Positions 1 to 11,665 of a stretch of DNA of 64,000 nt are shown piece after piece. How positions within the stretch are numbered: the stretch's first letter is position 1; the number at the start of each line of letters is the position of its first letter. The stretch covers positions 6,984,428 through 7,048,427 of the forward strand of contig NC_088647.1 of assembly GCF_964019385.1 (NCBI RefSeq), given 5' to 3'. The position numbers and the translations under genes were made by a program. This DNA is from Sycon ciliatum. Its lineage: Eukaryota; Porifera; Calcarea; Leucosolenida; Sycettidae. The notes below the pieces were generated by a model. It saw only the letters and a list, made by a program, of their open reading frames with translations, searched no databases and was not told the DNA's origin.

Positions 1-63
1 AGAACATACTCAATCTGCGAACATAATTTATGTTTGAGCAATCACAAGACAACAGATTTCATA

Positions 64-241
<178 letters not shown>

Positions 242-709
242 GATCTCATCCAACCCACATCATTGAAGGGGCCGAAACGACAGGGAACACTGGCGGGATT
301 CTACATGTAATAGAGTACCTAATTACTAGACTTAGTGACATAGCATGTGTATCAATGTGGGGCTAGCATTTTCCAGGGATGAGAGCAGTAACCATGCAGC
401 CATTGTAGCGGGAAATGAAATGGGGAGACTACCCTTGCACAGCCGTAATTAGTGCAATGCAATCCGCATCTGTGCCGCTGGCAAAAGCATGTACACTTGA
501 CTTACTCCTTCATCCCCGTTGCAGGAGGAAGACCTGACTCGTTTCCGGGATGTGAACACCTCTGCGGCCTGTGTGTGGCCACGTGAACAATCACCGGTCA
601 CAGCGGATGCCTAAAGAGGTGGAACACACACATATCCATGCAAAGAAAATGCCACAATAGAATATTGTGACAGAGCTTACGGCCATACCCCACTTTACTA
701 CACCCTCCA
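242..709. other. Intergenic, nothing recognised
   Basis: Unique-looking sequence without a convincing reading frame, RNA gene or repeat structure. Confidence 0.5.
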
Positions 710-905
710 CAGGCGCGTGCTCGGCGATGGGCACGGGGGGCACGTGCACCCCCCAAAAATTTTCAATCTGGGTAATTGCAATTGTAATGTATGCAAATAT
801 GCTCTAAAATTCAAGAAAGGTTGCAAACAAATTGCAGAAAATTGCCGGGGGGGGGGGGGGGGGGCTCCCGTGCACCCCCCTAGTTGGGGGCCGAGCACGC
901 CCCTG
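710..905. mobile_element. hAT-like MITE containing a long G run
   Basis: The ends are imperfect inverted repeats: the left begins CAGGCGCGTGCTCGG and the right end, read in reverse complement, begins CAGGGGCGTGCTCGG. CAGGGGCG-type termini are typical of non-autonomous hAT elements. The flanks share CTCCA, but a clean 8-bp target duplication is not visible. The interior includes a run of about 20 G. No coding capacity. Confidence 0.55.
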
Positions 906-1052
906 CTCCATCCGCCACCATCATGCGTTCTTAGTAAACGGAAGTGCCCTTGCTGTGCTGGTGTGTTTATGCTTCGTGCATTGGTTTGGCTAAGAGTGAA
1001 TGGTGGTGACGGGTGGAGGATGTAGCAAAGAAAACCTTCTGAGAAAAGGTGA

Positions 1053-1180
1053 GTGCATTTCACGGTTCGTGGGAAAGTTGATCAAGCTGATCCCCCCCCC
1101 CCCCCCCCCCCCCGAGGTGTCCGCATCTGCAGGTGCCTTGCCACTCTCCTGGACATCAAGATGTGCAAACTTATCACCTA
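1053..1180 (-). repeat. Partial SINE-like repeat
   Basis: The stretch with CACGGTTCG, then CCGCATCTGCAGG and CTGGACATCAAG, resembles the 3' part of the tRNA-derived SINE at 12608-12925. A run of about 22 C interrupts it. Only the 3' half is recognisable and no tRNA head is seen. Confidence 0.4.
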
Positions 1181-1309
1181 CTTTATACTTCTACGCAAAG
1201 CAACAAGAATTCAGCCGCCAAGGTGACGCGACCCAAGCTGCCCCTGCCACCCCCGTTCCAACAGCCCTGGTGTGAAATGTGTCCATCGACAGTGTGCAAA
1301 TAGGTTATC

Positions 1310-1392
1310 GTATGATTCACCTGTATAGGCGCATGATGTCATCTGTATGATTCACCTGTATAGGTGCATGATGTCATCTGTATGATTCACAT
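1310..1392. repeat. 35-bp tandem repeat, about 2.4 copies
   Basis: Units beginning GTATGATTCACCTGTATAGG recur at 1310, 1345 and 1380 with one or two substitutions. Confidence 0.85.
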
Positions 1393-1502
1393 GACACTTG
1401 CTAAGTCAGTCACACTGTTCCAAAGTATATACTTATCCATGTAGCACTTGGCGTTATAGCAATACATATAAACTTGGGCGTCGGACAGGCTATGGTCACT
1501 AC

Positions 1503-1865
1503 AGCAGGGATGAATTTATTGTCATATTTTTGCATAGCAGTTTCTGATATACAAAATCACAATCGTGTAGCAGTCTTTGATTTTGATTAGCATTTTTCTT
1601 TGAAGGTTGGGGTTTACCACATTGTCCTTCTTGAGAGTGATGCTGAAAGCCCATTTGCAAAAAAACCGACTGAGTTATGCATGTGCACGCAGATTGAGAG
1701 TACCTGCACCACATACACTGCACTGTATGCATGCTACTTGACAGCGCAGGATAGGCATGGATAGTCTGTATGTATCGCAGTTTTCTGCGAATCACGGTGA
1801 CTTTTGAGTAGCAGTAGATCGATTTTGCGTCGCAAACTGCGATGCAGGATAAATTCATCCCTGCT
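1503..1865. mobile_element. Small inverted-repeat element (MITE-like)
   Basis: AGCAGGGATGAATTTAT at the left end is repeated in reverse complement at the right end, and similarity decays inward over about 40 bases. There is no coding capacity and the superfamily is not clear. Confidence 0.6.
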
Positions 1866-2032
1866 ACAGTATAGATCGTACCACTTTTTGTCCCAGCCAC
1901 CCTGTGAATCAGTAAAAATGCGCTGATTTGGGCTCTAAATGTCCGACTTTTTCAGCAGAGCCCCCCCCCCCCCAGCACTTCAGATGGTTGACTGTACCAC
2001 CCTCAAAAACCTTCTGACGCCTCTGAAATATG

Positions 2033-2340
2033 TACCGTAAAGTACCGTTGATCTGCCCCCTCTCTAATTCCCGCCCCCTGCCGATTTTCTACCTGGGAAG
2101 CGATTTCGGTGTATACAACAAAATACGATGTTGAACCGACGCTTGCACTGCTGTACACGATTCGTGCCAATCCAGGATGAAAATGTGCATAATCCAGCAC
2201 ACCGAGTCTGATCCTCCACGTTGTTGTACATCGTACTGCACTTCACAGCCTTGATCTAATTCCCGCCCCCTGCCAAAAAACCAGCTGGGAAGCGACATGG
2301 CGTGGGGGGGGGGGGGGGGGATCAACGGAATTTTACGGTA
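2033..2340. mobile_element. MITE with TACCGTAAA ends
   Basis: The left end TACCGTAAAGTACCGTTGATC matches the reverse complement of the right end up to ATCAACGGAATTTTACGGTA. Inside, the CTAATTCCCGCCCCCTGCC motif appears twice in the same orientation, each followed by a CTGGGAAGCGA motif. A run of about 18 G lies near the right end. It abuts the pogo-like MITE that follows, with the TA shared. Confidence 0.65.
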
Positions 2341-2531
2341 CAGTCAACTTCGCTTATAACGACTGCGGATATAACGACAATTCGCGAATAACGACAGAAT
2401 TTCCATGCCCCGAGCAAAGTCCCATCCAACTGTAATACATATAATGAGACTTCGGGTATAACGACACTTCGCGAATAAGGAAACTTTTCTGATGCCCCGC
2501 CGCCGAGTGTCGTTATAAGCGAAGTTGACTG
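2341..2531. mobile_element. pogo/Tigger-like MITE, copy 1
   Basis: The terminal inverted repeats read CAGTCAACTTCGCTTATAAC, and TA dinucleotides flank both sides (2339-2340, 2532-2533). CAGT ends plus a TA target duplication are the pogo/Tigger signature. A second near-intact copy lies at 17489-17673 and an interrupted one at about 22719-23741. Confidence 0.85.
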
Positions 2532-2574
2532 TACATCTATTGCAATGGATTCGTTTTCAAGAAAGCACAGTTAC

Positions 2575-3048
2575 CTCAGACTGCTGCCCGAAGGATTTGT
2601 GCGATGTTGATGGTGGATTACTGCTGGGGTATGCCGACCGCAGCTGACCTCCGTTGAGCGAGAGAGAGCACGACGAACACATCGTCTTCGGCGACCGGTC
2701 ACTCCTCTGCCCCAGTGCGGGGTGAGTTGTGTCGGACGGAATGCACACACCGCAGGAATGGCATGTACAAGAACTCCTGCTTTCCTGTTGCTGCTGTTGT
2801 CTGTCCACATGCATACCCAGACTGGCGGCGTTCATGCAGCCATTCTGTAGTACTGCAGCTGCCACCACCTCTGTATGGCAAGTGTGGCAGGCATACAGCT
2901 GATGCGAAGGGGAGCAGTCCACACGCTTCGACTCCAGGAACCTAACCGTGGCCTCGGACGGAGACAGGTGCTGGAGATTGTTGCTGGGTCGTTGGCAGAC
3001 TTGGCACTGTGTCATAGCCATACCCTCAGTAACCGTACCCACAGACAT
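2575..3048 (-). CDS. Likely first coding exon of a Cys-rich, Gln-containing protein of unknown function
   Basis: A minus-strand frame opens at an ATG (3048) and runs 158 codons to a good splice donor (GAG/GTAACT) in phase 0. It is rich in paired cysteines (CQVC, CHTC, CTCHSC, CSSC), which suggests structural zinc sites, and has a short poly-Gln run about two thirds of the way along. The first CxxC follows the initiator by roughly 16 residues. I do not recognise the family. No second exon could be assigned: the presumed intron immediately enters the pogo-like MITE at 2341-2531. It could be a chance frame, but the regular CxxC pairs and the in-phase donor argue for a real exon. Confidence 0.4.
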
Positions 3049-3059
3049 GTTGGACAAAC

Positions 3060-4600
3060 TGACTGTATTCCACTGCAGGTCCCGAGTCGATGCTGATTAC
3101 CTGGCAAGCATGCAGCACGAATTGTCCAGCTGATGGTGACCGGATGAATTTCCGTGCGAGCAGCTTTCGAATCTGATCACCAGATTGTTGGGACGACTCC
3201 ACGGTGCGGACTGGACACACGCTTTCTTCAAAAGGACAAACTGGTCAGTTGGGTTCTGCATAGGGTACAACTTTTTAGAACACAATCAACTTGGGGTATG
3301 AACTTGAGTCCAGTTGAATTACGGCAAGGAGGCTAGACCGAGGAAATGGGTACAAATCAAGACAACGGATCTACCTGGAGGGCAAGTTGGCAGCAAGGAC
3401 TGTTTCCCCAGCCGAAGACGACTACCCTTCTGCAAATCCGCTGCAGCACGCTTTCCCTGCACCCACAGATTCTCTTGCACTCACTCACAAACGCAACGAC
3501 GCTTTCTTCCGACATTCTTCTGAAAGGACGCTTCGCCATGGAAACCACAGAGGAATCCAAGAAAGAGGATCGTTGAGTGCACGATGAGCTGCACACTCGA
3601 CTCGTTCCTCTTCCACCTCCATATGGGTACAGCCAGCACGTGCACCATTGGCGGGTACAACTTTCCGCGTACGGTGTAGCGTCCCACTCTTTTTCGTAAC
3701 CTTTGCGCACCCAAGATCACTGTTCAAGACAAGACGCAGGCATCTACTCGTACCTGGCGAAACATGCATGGACTGCCTTGCAAGCTTGTGCTTGCACAGA
3801 GTTGCACTTGCAGATCAGGGCATACCGTAGCCAAGGGTCAAATCGTGTGTAGTCTATGGCCATGGGGAGGAGGATACGGGGGACAATTTCAGATGAAGCT
3901 ACAACCTGTGAGATGAAACGGCCAAACGTTCGGGTGGTTGGCATCGATATCGATGCGTCCACGTCCACGTTCACAGACTACAAGTGCGCATGAACTGTGA
4001 ATCTTGGAACGTGAACAAGATGAAGATTTGAAGGCGACGTAATTGCACCAACTTCCCAAGTACAACCACGCTATGATATTCGTACCCGTAGCAAAACCGT
4101 AGCTTTCTCATCTGCACGCTCGAAATCCCGCACTTTGTCCCGGACTGCAAAAGCAAAAAGGTGCAGTCTGCAGTGCGATGCACCTGTCGTCTGATTAGGG
4201 AAGAAAGAAATCCTCTCAAAAATGATGTGAACGGTTGTTTGTTCTTGTTCGGTACTGTTATTTACAGTTCCATCGCAAATACTTGAAATAGTTAATAGTT
4301 CCTACTTGTAGAAAGGCTATATCGACTCTAAATAAACAAACAACAACTATACGAAGACGTAACCCTCTGAAAGCACAGCTATACAGAGCCGCATGATAAT
4401 AACTTTCTCTCTCTGCCTTGCACAACGTGCTTTAAGTAATCGGATGTCGTTGGTACACTGTGTGGATTATTGGATTTGACGGGACACGCCAAAGGCCCAA
4501 AGTTCGGCAAAGATCGAAAGAAAGGAAAAATAGAGACAGACAGAGAACCGGAGATGCAACGAGTCAAAGAGAGACAGACGGACAGATACCGGCAGAGAGA
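3060..4600. other. Intergenic, no gene recognised
   Basis: Several overlapping short frames on both strands show no family resemblance. AATAAA occurs near 4329 on the plus strand, but no upstream gene could be tied to it. Confidence 0.4.
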
Positions 4601-4602
4601 GA

Positions 4603-4658
<56 letters not shown>

Positions 4659-4659
4659 C

Positions 4660-4699
<40 letters not shown>

Positions 4700-4724
4700 T
4701 GTGTGTGTGCGCGTGTGTGTGTGT
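4603..4724. repeat. (GT)n microsatellite
   Basis: A long GT tract interrupted by a few C bases. The poly-Cys-Val and Thr-His frames across it are artefacts. Confidence 0.97.
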
Positions 4725-6881
4725 ACTTGGTAGCAACACAAAAGCGTTATCACTAGCTGGTCGTGTGCTTGAAGTGCAAGCCAGTTTGTACACGCACATA
4801 TGTTACCTAGGCTACGAGAGTCGATTACCGAACACTGTTCTAGCGAACGACGACATATCGACATGCAGGGAAATCACCCAGAACCACCAATGGCCCAATT
4901 TGTTCCGCTGCTGCACAGTCGAATTGGCAGGGCACTGGCACTGTTGGATATATCGGGATTAGCCGCAAACAGACTTGGCCATGTGTTGGCACAGCGGCAA
5001 AAAGTAATTACGAGCGAATTAGCATCCGCTTTCTGCAGGTGGCGAGCCCTTTCAAGAGAACAACTCTTTAGTAAGTTGGACAGGCGAGTTCGTAGACGGA
5101 GCGTCGTGCTTCATGCACAATGTACATTACAACATTACAATGGTCTAGCAGCAGGTGGTAAATTATGGTCCGTACCAAACGCATCCATCAATGCATCGCA
5201 CCTTGCCAAACAAAATCGACAAGCTACTGCTTTTTAGAGTTGGATGCTGGACACAATTTCATCGAAAAAGGCCCGAACGCAAAATGGCGTCCGTTTCGTC
5301 CCGTCTATGCAAAATAGCCCTTGATTGGTTGGACGTTAGTGAAAGAAAATGTGCATAGTTATCTCTAGTGATGAACATGCACACCCAACAACAATAATTA
5401 TGATAATAATGTACGTGTACAAGTAAAGCACATAAAGTAGGATCGAGGGTAGTCTATATCGGCGCATGATCTGAGTGCGACCTTGACTACATGGTCTTGA
5501 CAATGGCATTGCATTTCGTGCCCCCCACCCCCCCCCCCCCCCCACCGGTGATATGTCGGGTAATCACCATTACAGGCACAGCGTTACTGTAACATGTAGA
5601 AGAATGGGGCCTAGTTGGAAAGAAAGAGTGATTTCGTGTCATGCACAAATAACGTTCCCTTTCCTCCCAAACGGCGAGCGCCTTCCAACGAAGTAGTATC
5701 CTTGTACCGAGGGGCAACGCACAAGTCTATGTATGGCTAAGGAAGCAGCACTGTCGATCAGGGTGTGCATTGGCAAGACGTGATCCCTGATGCAGCCGAA
5801 TACCAGTACTACAGGAGCCGCAGCTTTGTCAGAATGCACCCAGCTATGGGCGGATGCGACATGCCTATCTAACTATTACTTACGGAGAATTCTAATTATG
5901 TCTGCAGTAGAGCTCTTTACGGTAGATCTCGTTGTAACTCTCTTTCTCCTGCGGGGTTACTGTATACCCAGCTGAGATTAGCGCTAGCTGAAATGCCTCC
6001 ATTAACATTCGCTACGTCTGTCATTCACGCCTTAGTTATGGTATTTATTTCTATTTCTGCGGCATGCATTTACATGTACATGTTCCAGGTTTCTCTAGGC
6101 GCTCGTGATTGATCCCAGCATTGCATTATGCCTTTATGGGTTTAGGTGCACTCAAGCCTTACAACGACGGTGCGTGACAACAAAGAAGCTTCACAGGCGA
6201 TTGATATAGGCCTTCGTTAGACTGTCAGGATTAGAACCGACTAGTACTAGTATTCGGTGAATCAAGAGCTCCGTTCAAGTGTGCTGTGTGCATTAGAAGA
6301 GCACATGTCGTATACCATTACGTGCAGTGTGTATTGGATATTATGTGCAATGGGCACGTCTGCGATCACACGCTCCTCGGCCAAGGGGTTTCCGGCTACT
6401 CTGACCAACGCTTTACTCCGGTCGTCAGCACGACTCCGGTGTCACTCACGTGTACTGAGCGTGCACTGTGCAGTGCCAATTGTGTCCTGGGCGGGCGCTA
6501 GTCGCGCACAGAAAACTGGAAGTGGTGGTTTTTTGTTCCATCTATCTCCACAGCGCCAACGCGTTTTCTCTATCTGGCCTCGGGCAGAGAGGGATGGCGG
6601 TGGACAAGCAGGACTGGGAGCAGCAACGGTACTTTTGCTCTCACGATCTGCATCAAGATTGGCCTTACAACCCTGTAGACATGTATGTACACGTAATGAC
6701 ATGATTGAATCAGCAGCTCAACTGCCTGTCGGTTATTCGGAGTCGGTCGCGCCGAAGGGGTCCTGCACTACGAAGGATTCGAGGGGAAATATATGCGACA
6801 GGACATGCGGACCCCATCGCCTTCTTTCTTCAGACGGTCCAAGGTTAGAGTCTACCGTCCTCTCCGACGTGTTGTTCTATC
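4725..6881. other. Region upstream of the bHLH gene; no supported gene
   Basis: It contains a run of about 20 C near 5521-5543 and several unsupported frames. The longest (6257-6916) overlaps the start of the bHLH gene in another frame and lacks any recognisable domain. The bHLH promoter and 5' leader should lie here, but no TATA box or other defined element stands out. Confidence 0.4.
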
Positions 6882-9833
6882 ATGGGAAGGAAAAGGAGCT
6901 CACGAGCAAGTCGTAGCGGTGGCAGCAGCAGACGCTCCAGTCGACCCGATAGTGTCAGTTTACGCCGCAGAAACTCAAGTGGCGCGGGAAACTTCGACGG
7001 CAACTCCTCCTCCTCGCTGGCTACTGGCTGTTCAAGTAGCGCTTTGAACAACACCACGAGTGCTAGCAATGCCACTGCTAATGCTGGGTTCTACATGGGT
7101 TCACAAGGCTGCGCCATGACCGAGCACTTGAGCTTTGACAGTAACATTCGCAAATCGGCGGCCGCAGCAGCAACAGTAGCAAGAGATTGGCGCAGTGGGA
7201 GTGGTGGGGCACGCATGTCACTCTCCGGTCCAGGCAGCGGCAGCAGCAGCAACAACCGGCGAGCAAATGCTGACAACGACACCAAGACTACGGTCTCCCC
7301 TCATCGCGGCCATGCGGGGGCATCTGCCACTGCCGCCGCCGACATGGATGACATGGATGACGACGATGAAGATGTTGATGATGGTAGTGGTGATGCTGAT
7401 AGCACTGGTCCGTCGAATACTCTGCACTCTGGCAGCAGGGACGACCTACGGGACAGACGAATGAGGGCGACACTGCGAGAGCGAAAACGGCAGCAGCATA
7501 TTACCGTTGCACTGGGACGACTACGCCGAGCGGTCCCCATCTACCCTGGTGCTGGCAGGACGTCCAAGATTCAAGTACTACACCTGGCAATTAACTACAT
7601 TCGCGATTTGTCCGAGCTCCTGTGCGAGTATGACGGTCAAGCTCCATGCTTGAGTGTGCGGGCGCGCCTGCAGGCCAGCAACGTATTCTCGGACACCAGC
7701 ATGACAGCAAGCAACGACGGTGACATTCGCCTCGCAGCCCACCATTCACATAATAATCATCATCACCACCACCATCACCACCACCAACAGCAACAACACC
7801 AACAGCAGGAGCAACACCAGCAGCAGGAGTCCCGCCGAGGAGGGCAGGAACATCGCAGTCGCATGCGGTCCAGGTCCGCCGGCTCCATGTCCCTCCGCAG
7901 CGGAGCCGGTGTGTCTCAAGCCTCCACCAGCAATACAGCCAAGACACCATCATCCACACCACTCACCACCATGGTCGATGCATCCTGCACAGGTCTTTTG
8001 CCTATTTATCCGTTGGATTATGGCCAAGATGTGCAATTGCCCTCGCCAGATAGTTTCAACTCCACAGTACCGACTCATGATCATCTTACTAGCGCAGGGC
8101 ATGTTGACGCATCACGTTATGATCCTGAAGGCTGGTTTTTCAATCACATGCTAATGCCTACTTCCACCAGCAACTTTGGAAGTACGCCGAGCTCCACGGT
8201 CGCCGCCGCCGCCGGTCTCGGAGCCGCGCCGACGTCTGATACTCCGGGCCTGATTTCGGACAGTTCGCTGCAGCGGCATCAGGTCGCTAACGACTGCGGC
8301 GGGCTGTGTGATTCTCCGCCGTCCAGCGGGAACAGTTCTGCCATGCAGAATCCTCACTCAGCCTCGCCTTCGCCTAGCCAGCAACACGCTGCGTGGAGGA
8401 TGGCGCGAAGCACAGAGCACCTTGCCAACTACTGTATGTTTAGCGGCGCAGCGACAATGGCCACCACTAGCACTGGCACCCCTGCACAACCTTACGTCAC
8501 TACTTGGAAAGAGCCAGACGCTGACGACCCAGTCAGCTCGTACACACTTCCGGCGAGCTCATTCTTCCAGTACGCCGATATGGCGTTTTTTGGCCAACAG
8601 GGCCAGCCAGGAGCTGCGGGTTTCACTCACCAACGACAGTGGAATACCACACATTCTCTGTCCGCCTCGGGGGCCGCCGGCGCTCCACCTACCTCGCATC
8701 CTATTCGAATGGCGGATCCCGCTGCAATGTCAGCTCAACTGCAGCAGACACTAGCAGTAGGGGTGCAGCAACAACACGCCATGTTGGCCACATCCGCCAG
8801 CACGGTCCCTCAGCAAACAAACCGAGGCCACCAACCCCATCCGCACCAGCAGCACCAGCAACAACTGCTCGCTGCCACACAACTCTCTCTGCAGCAATCG
8901 CAGCTGATGCAGCAAAGGTCGCAGCAACTTATCCAGCACCAGCAGCGGCAGGTACAGCTCAAGTTCCACAAACAAGGTCAGAAAGAAGCAAAGAAACCGC
9001 ATCCCGGACAGGACCAGCAAGGGGAAGTAAGCCAACAAGACCAGATGCACCAGGACATCACTCGTTCTGAGACTCGGCAGAAACCTGCATCGGATCATCA
9101 GCCAATAGTGCCAAGCCAGCAACGCCACGAGGCTGGCATAGTTTCCTGTCCGCAGGTCCCCGCCACCCAGCATGATGGCGAGGAGAATGGAGGTGAGAAG
9201 GACGTCGTGAGTGTCGCCGGCAGGAACACTCCCAACAGCTCTAGCAGCAGCAGTAGCGAGAGCAGCATCAGCGCTGGTATTAGCAGCACGGCAAGCAGCT
9301 GCACAGGAGGTGATGCCGATAACGTTAGCGATGCTGATGATGGTGGAGACGTAACAGATACGAATGCCGATCCAGCAGCAGAAGACAGCAACACACCACA
9401 CTCTGACTGCATTGTAACAGAGAGTGACCTGGCGGCGACCCACGTCCAAGAAGTATATCCAAAGGCTGGCAGTGCGTCGGGTGGCGCAGAACTATTGCCG
9501 CATCCTTGTCTCGACAATGCTATGCTTGATGTAGGTGCAGGACCAGTCATCAGCGGACTTGAGCAAGGCGATCTGGACCCGTGTGTGTCTGCGCCACAAG
9601 TGCACGCGGATGCACAGCAGCAGCGAAAGCAGCAACCATTGTGGAACGCAAACGATCAGTATGCTTGTTCATCCAGCAGCGAGAAGGAACTCAGCATAGT
9701 GGTGCCAGCATGCGACACAGCCAGTCCGCCCAGTGATGTCTCCTCGCCCATGTACTGCTATCGCAGTGGCGACGAGGACGTCGATCTGGATTTGCCGGAG
9801 CTGCAACTGTTGGACACTGAACATGAAAACTGA
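6882..9833 (+). CDS. Group-A-type basic helix-loop-helix transcription factor, 983 aa, single exon
   Basis: Nuclear DNA-binding regulator. The bHLH domain spans about residues 194-247: the basic stretch is LRERKRQQH, helix 1 includes VALGRLRRAVP, and loop plus helix 2 includes SKIQVLHLAINYIRDLSELL. The RER core, the SKI loop junction and the YI..LSELL ending follow the NeuroD/atonal/achaete-scute (group A) pattern, so binding to E-boxes as a dimer is expected. The Asn found in many family members after RER is replaced by Lys-Arg-Gln-Gln, so I do not assign a subfamily. The rest is low complexity: Ser-rich N-terminus, acidic DDMDDDDEDVDD stretch near residue 150, His run near 292-303 followed by Gln, Gln-rich segments at about 620-700, Ser runs near 785 and an acidic C-terminus. 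These would be disordered activation or interaction regions. The protein is far longer than most metazoan bHLH factors. The start was chosen because it begins a basic, Ser-rich leader and stays open to the domain. Confidence 0.85.
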   Translation: MGRKRSSRASRSGGSSRRSSRPDSVSLRRRNSSGAGNFDGNSSSSLATGCSSSALNNTTSASNATANAGFYMGSQGCAMTEHLSFDSNIRKSAAAAATVARDWRSGSGGARMSLSGPGSGSSSNNRRANADNDTKTTVSPHRGHAGASATAAADMDDMDDDDEDVDDGSGDADSTGPSNTLHSGSRDDLRDRRMRATLRERKRQQHITVALGRLRRAVPIYPGAGRTSKIQVLHLAINYIRDLSELLCEYDGQAPCLSVRARLQASNVFSDTSMTASNDGDIRLAAHHSHNNHHHHHHHHHQQQQHQQQEQHQQQESRRGGQEHRSRMRSRSAGSMSLRSGAGVSQASTSNTAKTPSSTPLTTMVDASCTGLLPIYPLDYGQDVQLPSPDSFNSTVPTHDHLTSAGHVDASRYDPEGWFFNHMLMPTSTSNFGSTPSSTVAAAAGLGAAPTSDTPGLISDSSLQRHQVANDCGGLCDSPPSSGNSSAMQNPHSASPSPSQQHAAWRMARSTEHLANYCMFSGAATMATTSTGTPAQPYVTTWKEPDADDPVSSYTLPASSFFQYADMAFFGQQGQPGAAGFTHQRQWNTTHSLSASGAAGAPPTSHPIRMADPAAMSAQLQQTLAVGVQQQHAMLATSASTVPQQTNRGHQPHPHQQHQQQLLAATQLSLQQSQLMQQRSQQLIQHQQRQVQLKFHKQGQKEAKKPHPGQDQQGEVSQQDQMHQDITRSETRQKPASDHQPIVPSQQRHEAGIVSCPQVPATQHDGEENGGEKDVVSVAGRNTPNSSSSSSSESSISAGISSTASSCTGGDADNVSDADDGGDVTDTNADPAAEDSNTPHSDCIVTESDLAATHVQEVYPKAGSASGGAELLPHPCLDNAMLDVGAGPVISGLEQGDLDPCVSAPQVHADAQQQRKQQPLWNANDQYACSSSSEKELSIVVPACDTASPPSDVSSPMYCYRSGDEDVDLDLPELQLLDTEHEN

Positions 9834-11121
9834 GTCTGAGGGTCCCCCCCCCCCCTACTCTCCGCTCCCCGCGACACACATCATTGAAATATATTCCATT
9901 GTCTGGACTTCTTTACACAAAGATGCATTATTGGCCACTTTCAAAATACAACGCTACACTTTGTCCCTCTAATAGTTACAGTCTGCATACATAAGCTCAT
10001 TGAAGATCAGTGTACTGTTCTGTGAAGTCCAAATCTGTACAATAGCCCGATGGGGCTGCCTCAAAGATGACAACATATTTTTTCCTCGACTTACTTCTAT
10101 TACGAAGTAGTCAGTCAAGTGTCAAGTAAAGTCGGCGGAATAGCGTGAGCTCCAGTGTGGGGAGCAAACCCTTTCTTACTTCTATTATACAGTTATCTCA
10201 CCCCTCAAATGATACCAAGAGTACATCTATTTAAGCTCCCAGGGAGCTGATCTTACTCTTGATAATACCAAAACTGCTAATCACTCCTGCTGACTCGGGG
10301 ACTGCACAATTGTGATAAGCCACTTATTAGTATCTATCTTCGGTGTATCCTCCAGGTCGTTCGCTATTTTCCATGAGCCCCAAGGAAAATTATGCTTTTC
10401 GCGTCCCTCGAAAAGGGCAAACATTGCCAGAAAGCTACAGAATTTGAACCGTGATGAAAATACTGATGAAGCGCATTGACCTGTTGTCGAGCTTCCTCTG
10501 CAATATTATTCCTCTGCAATATTATGGCTAATTTGCTATGTATGGGAGTATGGATCCTAAAGTATAATGGTACTAGGTCTATACTGTATTTGCAATGGTG
10601 GTTTTGTCAGCCAAGAAGAAAGTACTTGCAGGTAATAGTAATGTACTCGAGAACTGGTGTATTCACAATACAGTAATACTACAGTACTATGTACTAGTGA
10701 CCACATGTACATGTTTAGAAGCAGGACCCAAATGATGGCCGCCTATCGATGTATGATTTTCAGTCAGAGTTTGAAGATGCAGAGTGCCCTGCTCCTTGTC
10801 CACGAAACGGACCATTTAGGCATATAAATGACCATACATACAAGTACAAGTAGATTGCAAGTTCACTGTGGCTTGTTGAGCCATCAACAAATACAGCATT
10901 GATGGGCGCTGTCTACTGTAAATCAGCTTCTGTCTGTAAACGAAGGATATGTGGTTGAGATGCAGGATTGCCGGGATACAGCCCATTTACTGTGACTCCA
11001 GGCTGGGTCCTAAGCAGGGAGTATCAAAATACTTTATTTTATTTTACTACTCCATGGTCCTAAGTAACTCCCAACTGACCTACATTGTATAACTACTAGT
11101 ATTATTATCATTCTAACTAGG
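9834..11121. other. Downstream of the bHLH gene; no further gene seen
   Basis: It begins with a C run of about 13 just past the stop codon. The rest is AT-richer sequence without a supported gene. Short TACATGTA-type palindromes are frequent. Confidence 0.45.
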
Positions 11122-11415
11122 TGTAAAGAACTCTTCCTCTCCTCTCCTCCATGCGCTCTCACAGCCGACTCACTGCTACCCTCGGTAGCCATTACACACA
11201 CCAACAGCCATACAAGGAAGCTCCACCTGATATCATCCTATTCAATATCACCTTCTCTGATGAGCCTTATGAAGGCGAAACAGCTGTCCTGAGAAATTCA
11301 GTATCTACCTGCAACCCTTCCTTGTATGACTGTTGGTGTGTGTAATGGCTACCGAGGGTAGCAGTGAGTCGGCTGTGAGAGCGCATGGAGGAGAGGAGAG
11401 GAAGAGTTCTTTACA
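11122..11415. mobile_element. Hairpin element with 86-bp near-perfect inverted repeats
   Basis: The arm 11122-11207 is repeated in reverse complement at 11330-11415 around a 122-base centre. The arms include TGTAAAGAACTCTTCCTCTC and a GCGCTCTCACAGCCGACTC segment. An open frame of 64 codons crosses the hairpin but is not convincing. This is a fold-back or MITE-type insertion, and the near identity of the arms suggests it is young. Confidence 0.8.
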
Positions 11416-11665
11416 TTTTATTGGCCGAATAGTACCGTTCACCATTTGAAATTCTATTTCTAACTGTTACCTGACTAAGAATGTGTGAACCTTTCGTAGG
11501 GACTCTCCAACCAGGCGCAGTTCATCACCATGATAACGCCTATGCGTCGCTTCAGCTAGTACAGGCGTGTTTCTTCCGGTCACTTTACATGACATTGTAT
11601 ATCGGCTACATTGTATCGTGTTTCTTCACGTACTGATGTTCTCTTGCGAGTCCTGGCTGAGACAT

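Noticed and set aside
4863-5237. Plus-strand frame of about 125 residues ([15 protein letters not shown]...)
   Set aside because: Plausible composition but no splice context, family resemblance or supporting neighbour.
6257-6916. 219-residue frame upstream of and overlapping the bHLH start
   Set aside because: Different frame, no domain, low-complexity composition; better explained as a 5' leader or chance.
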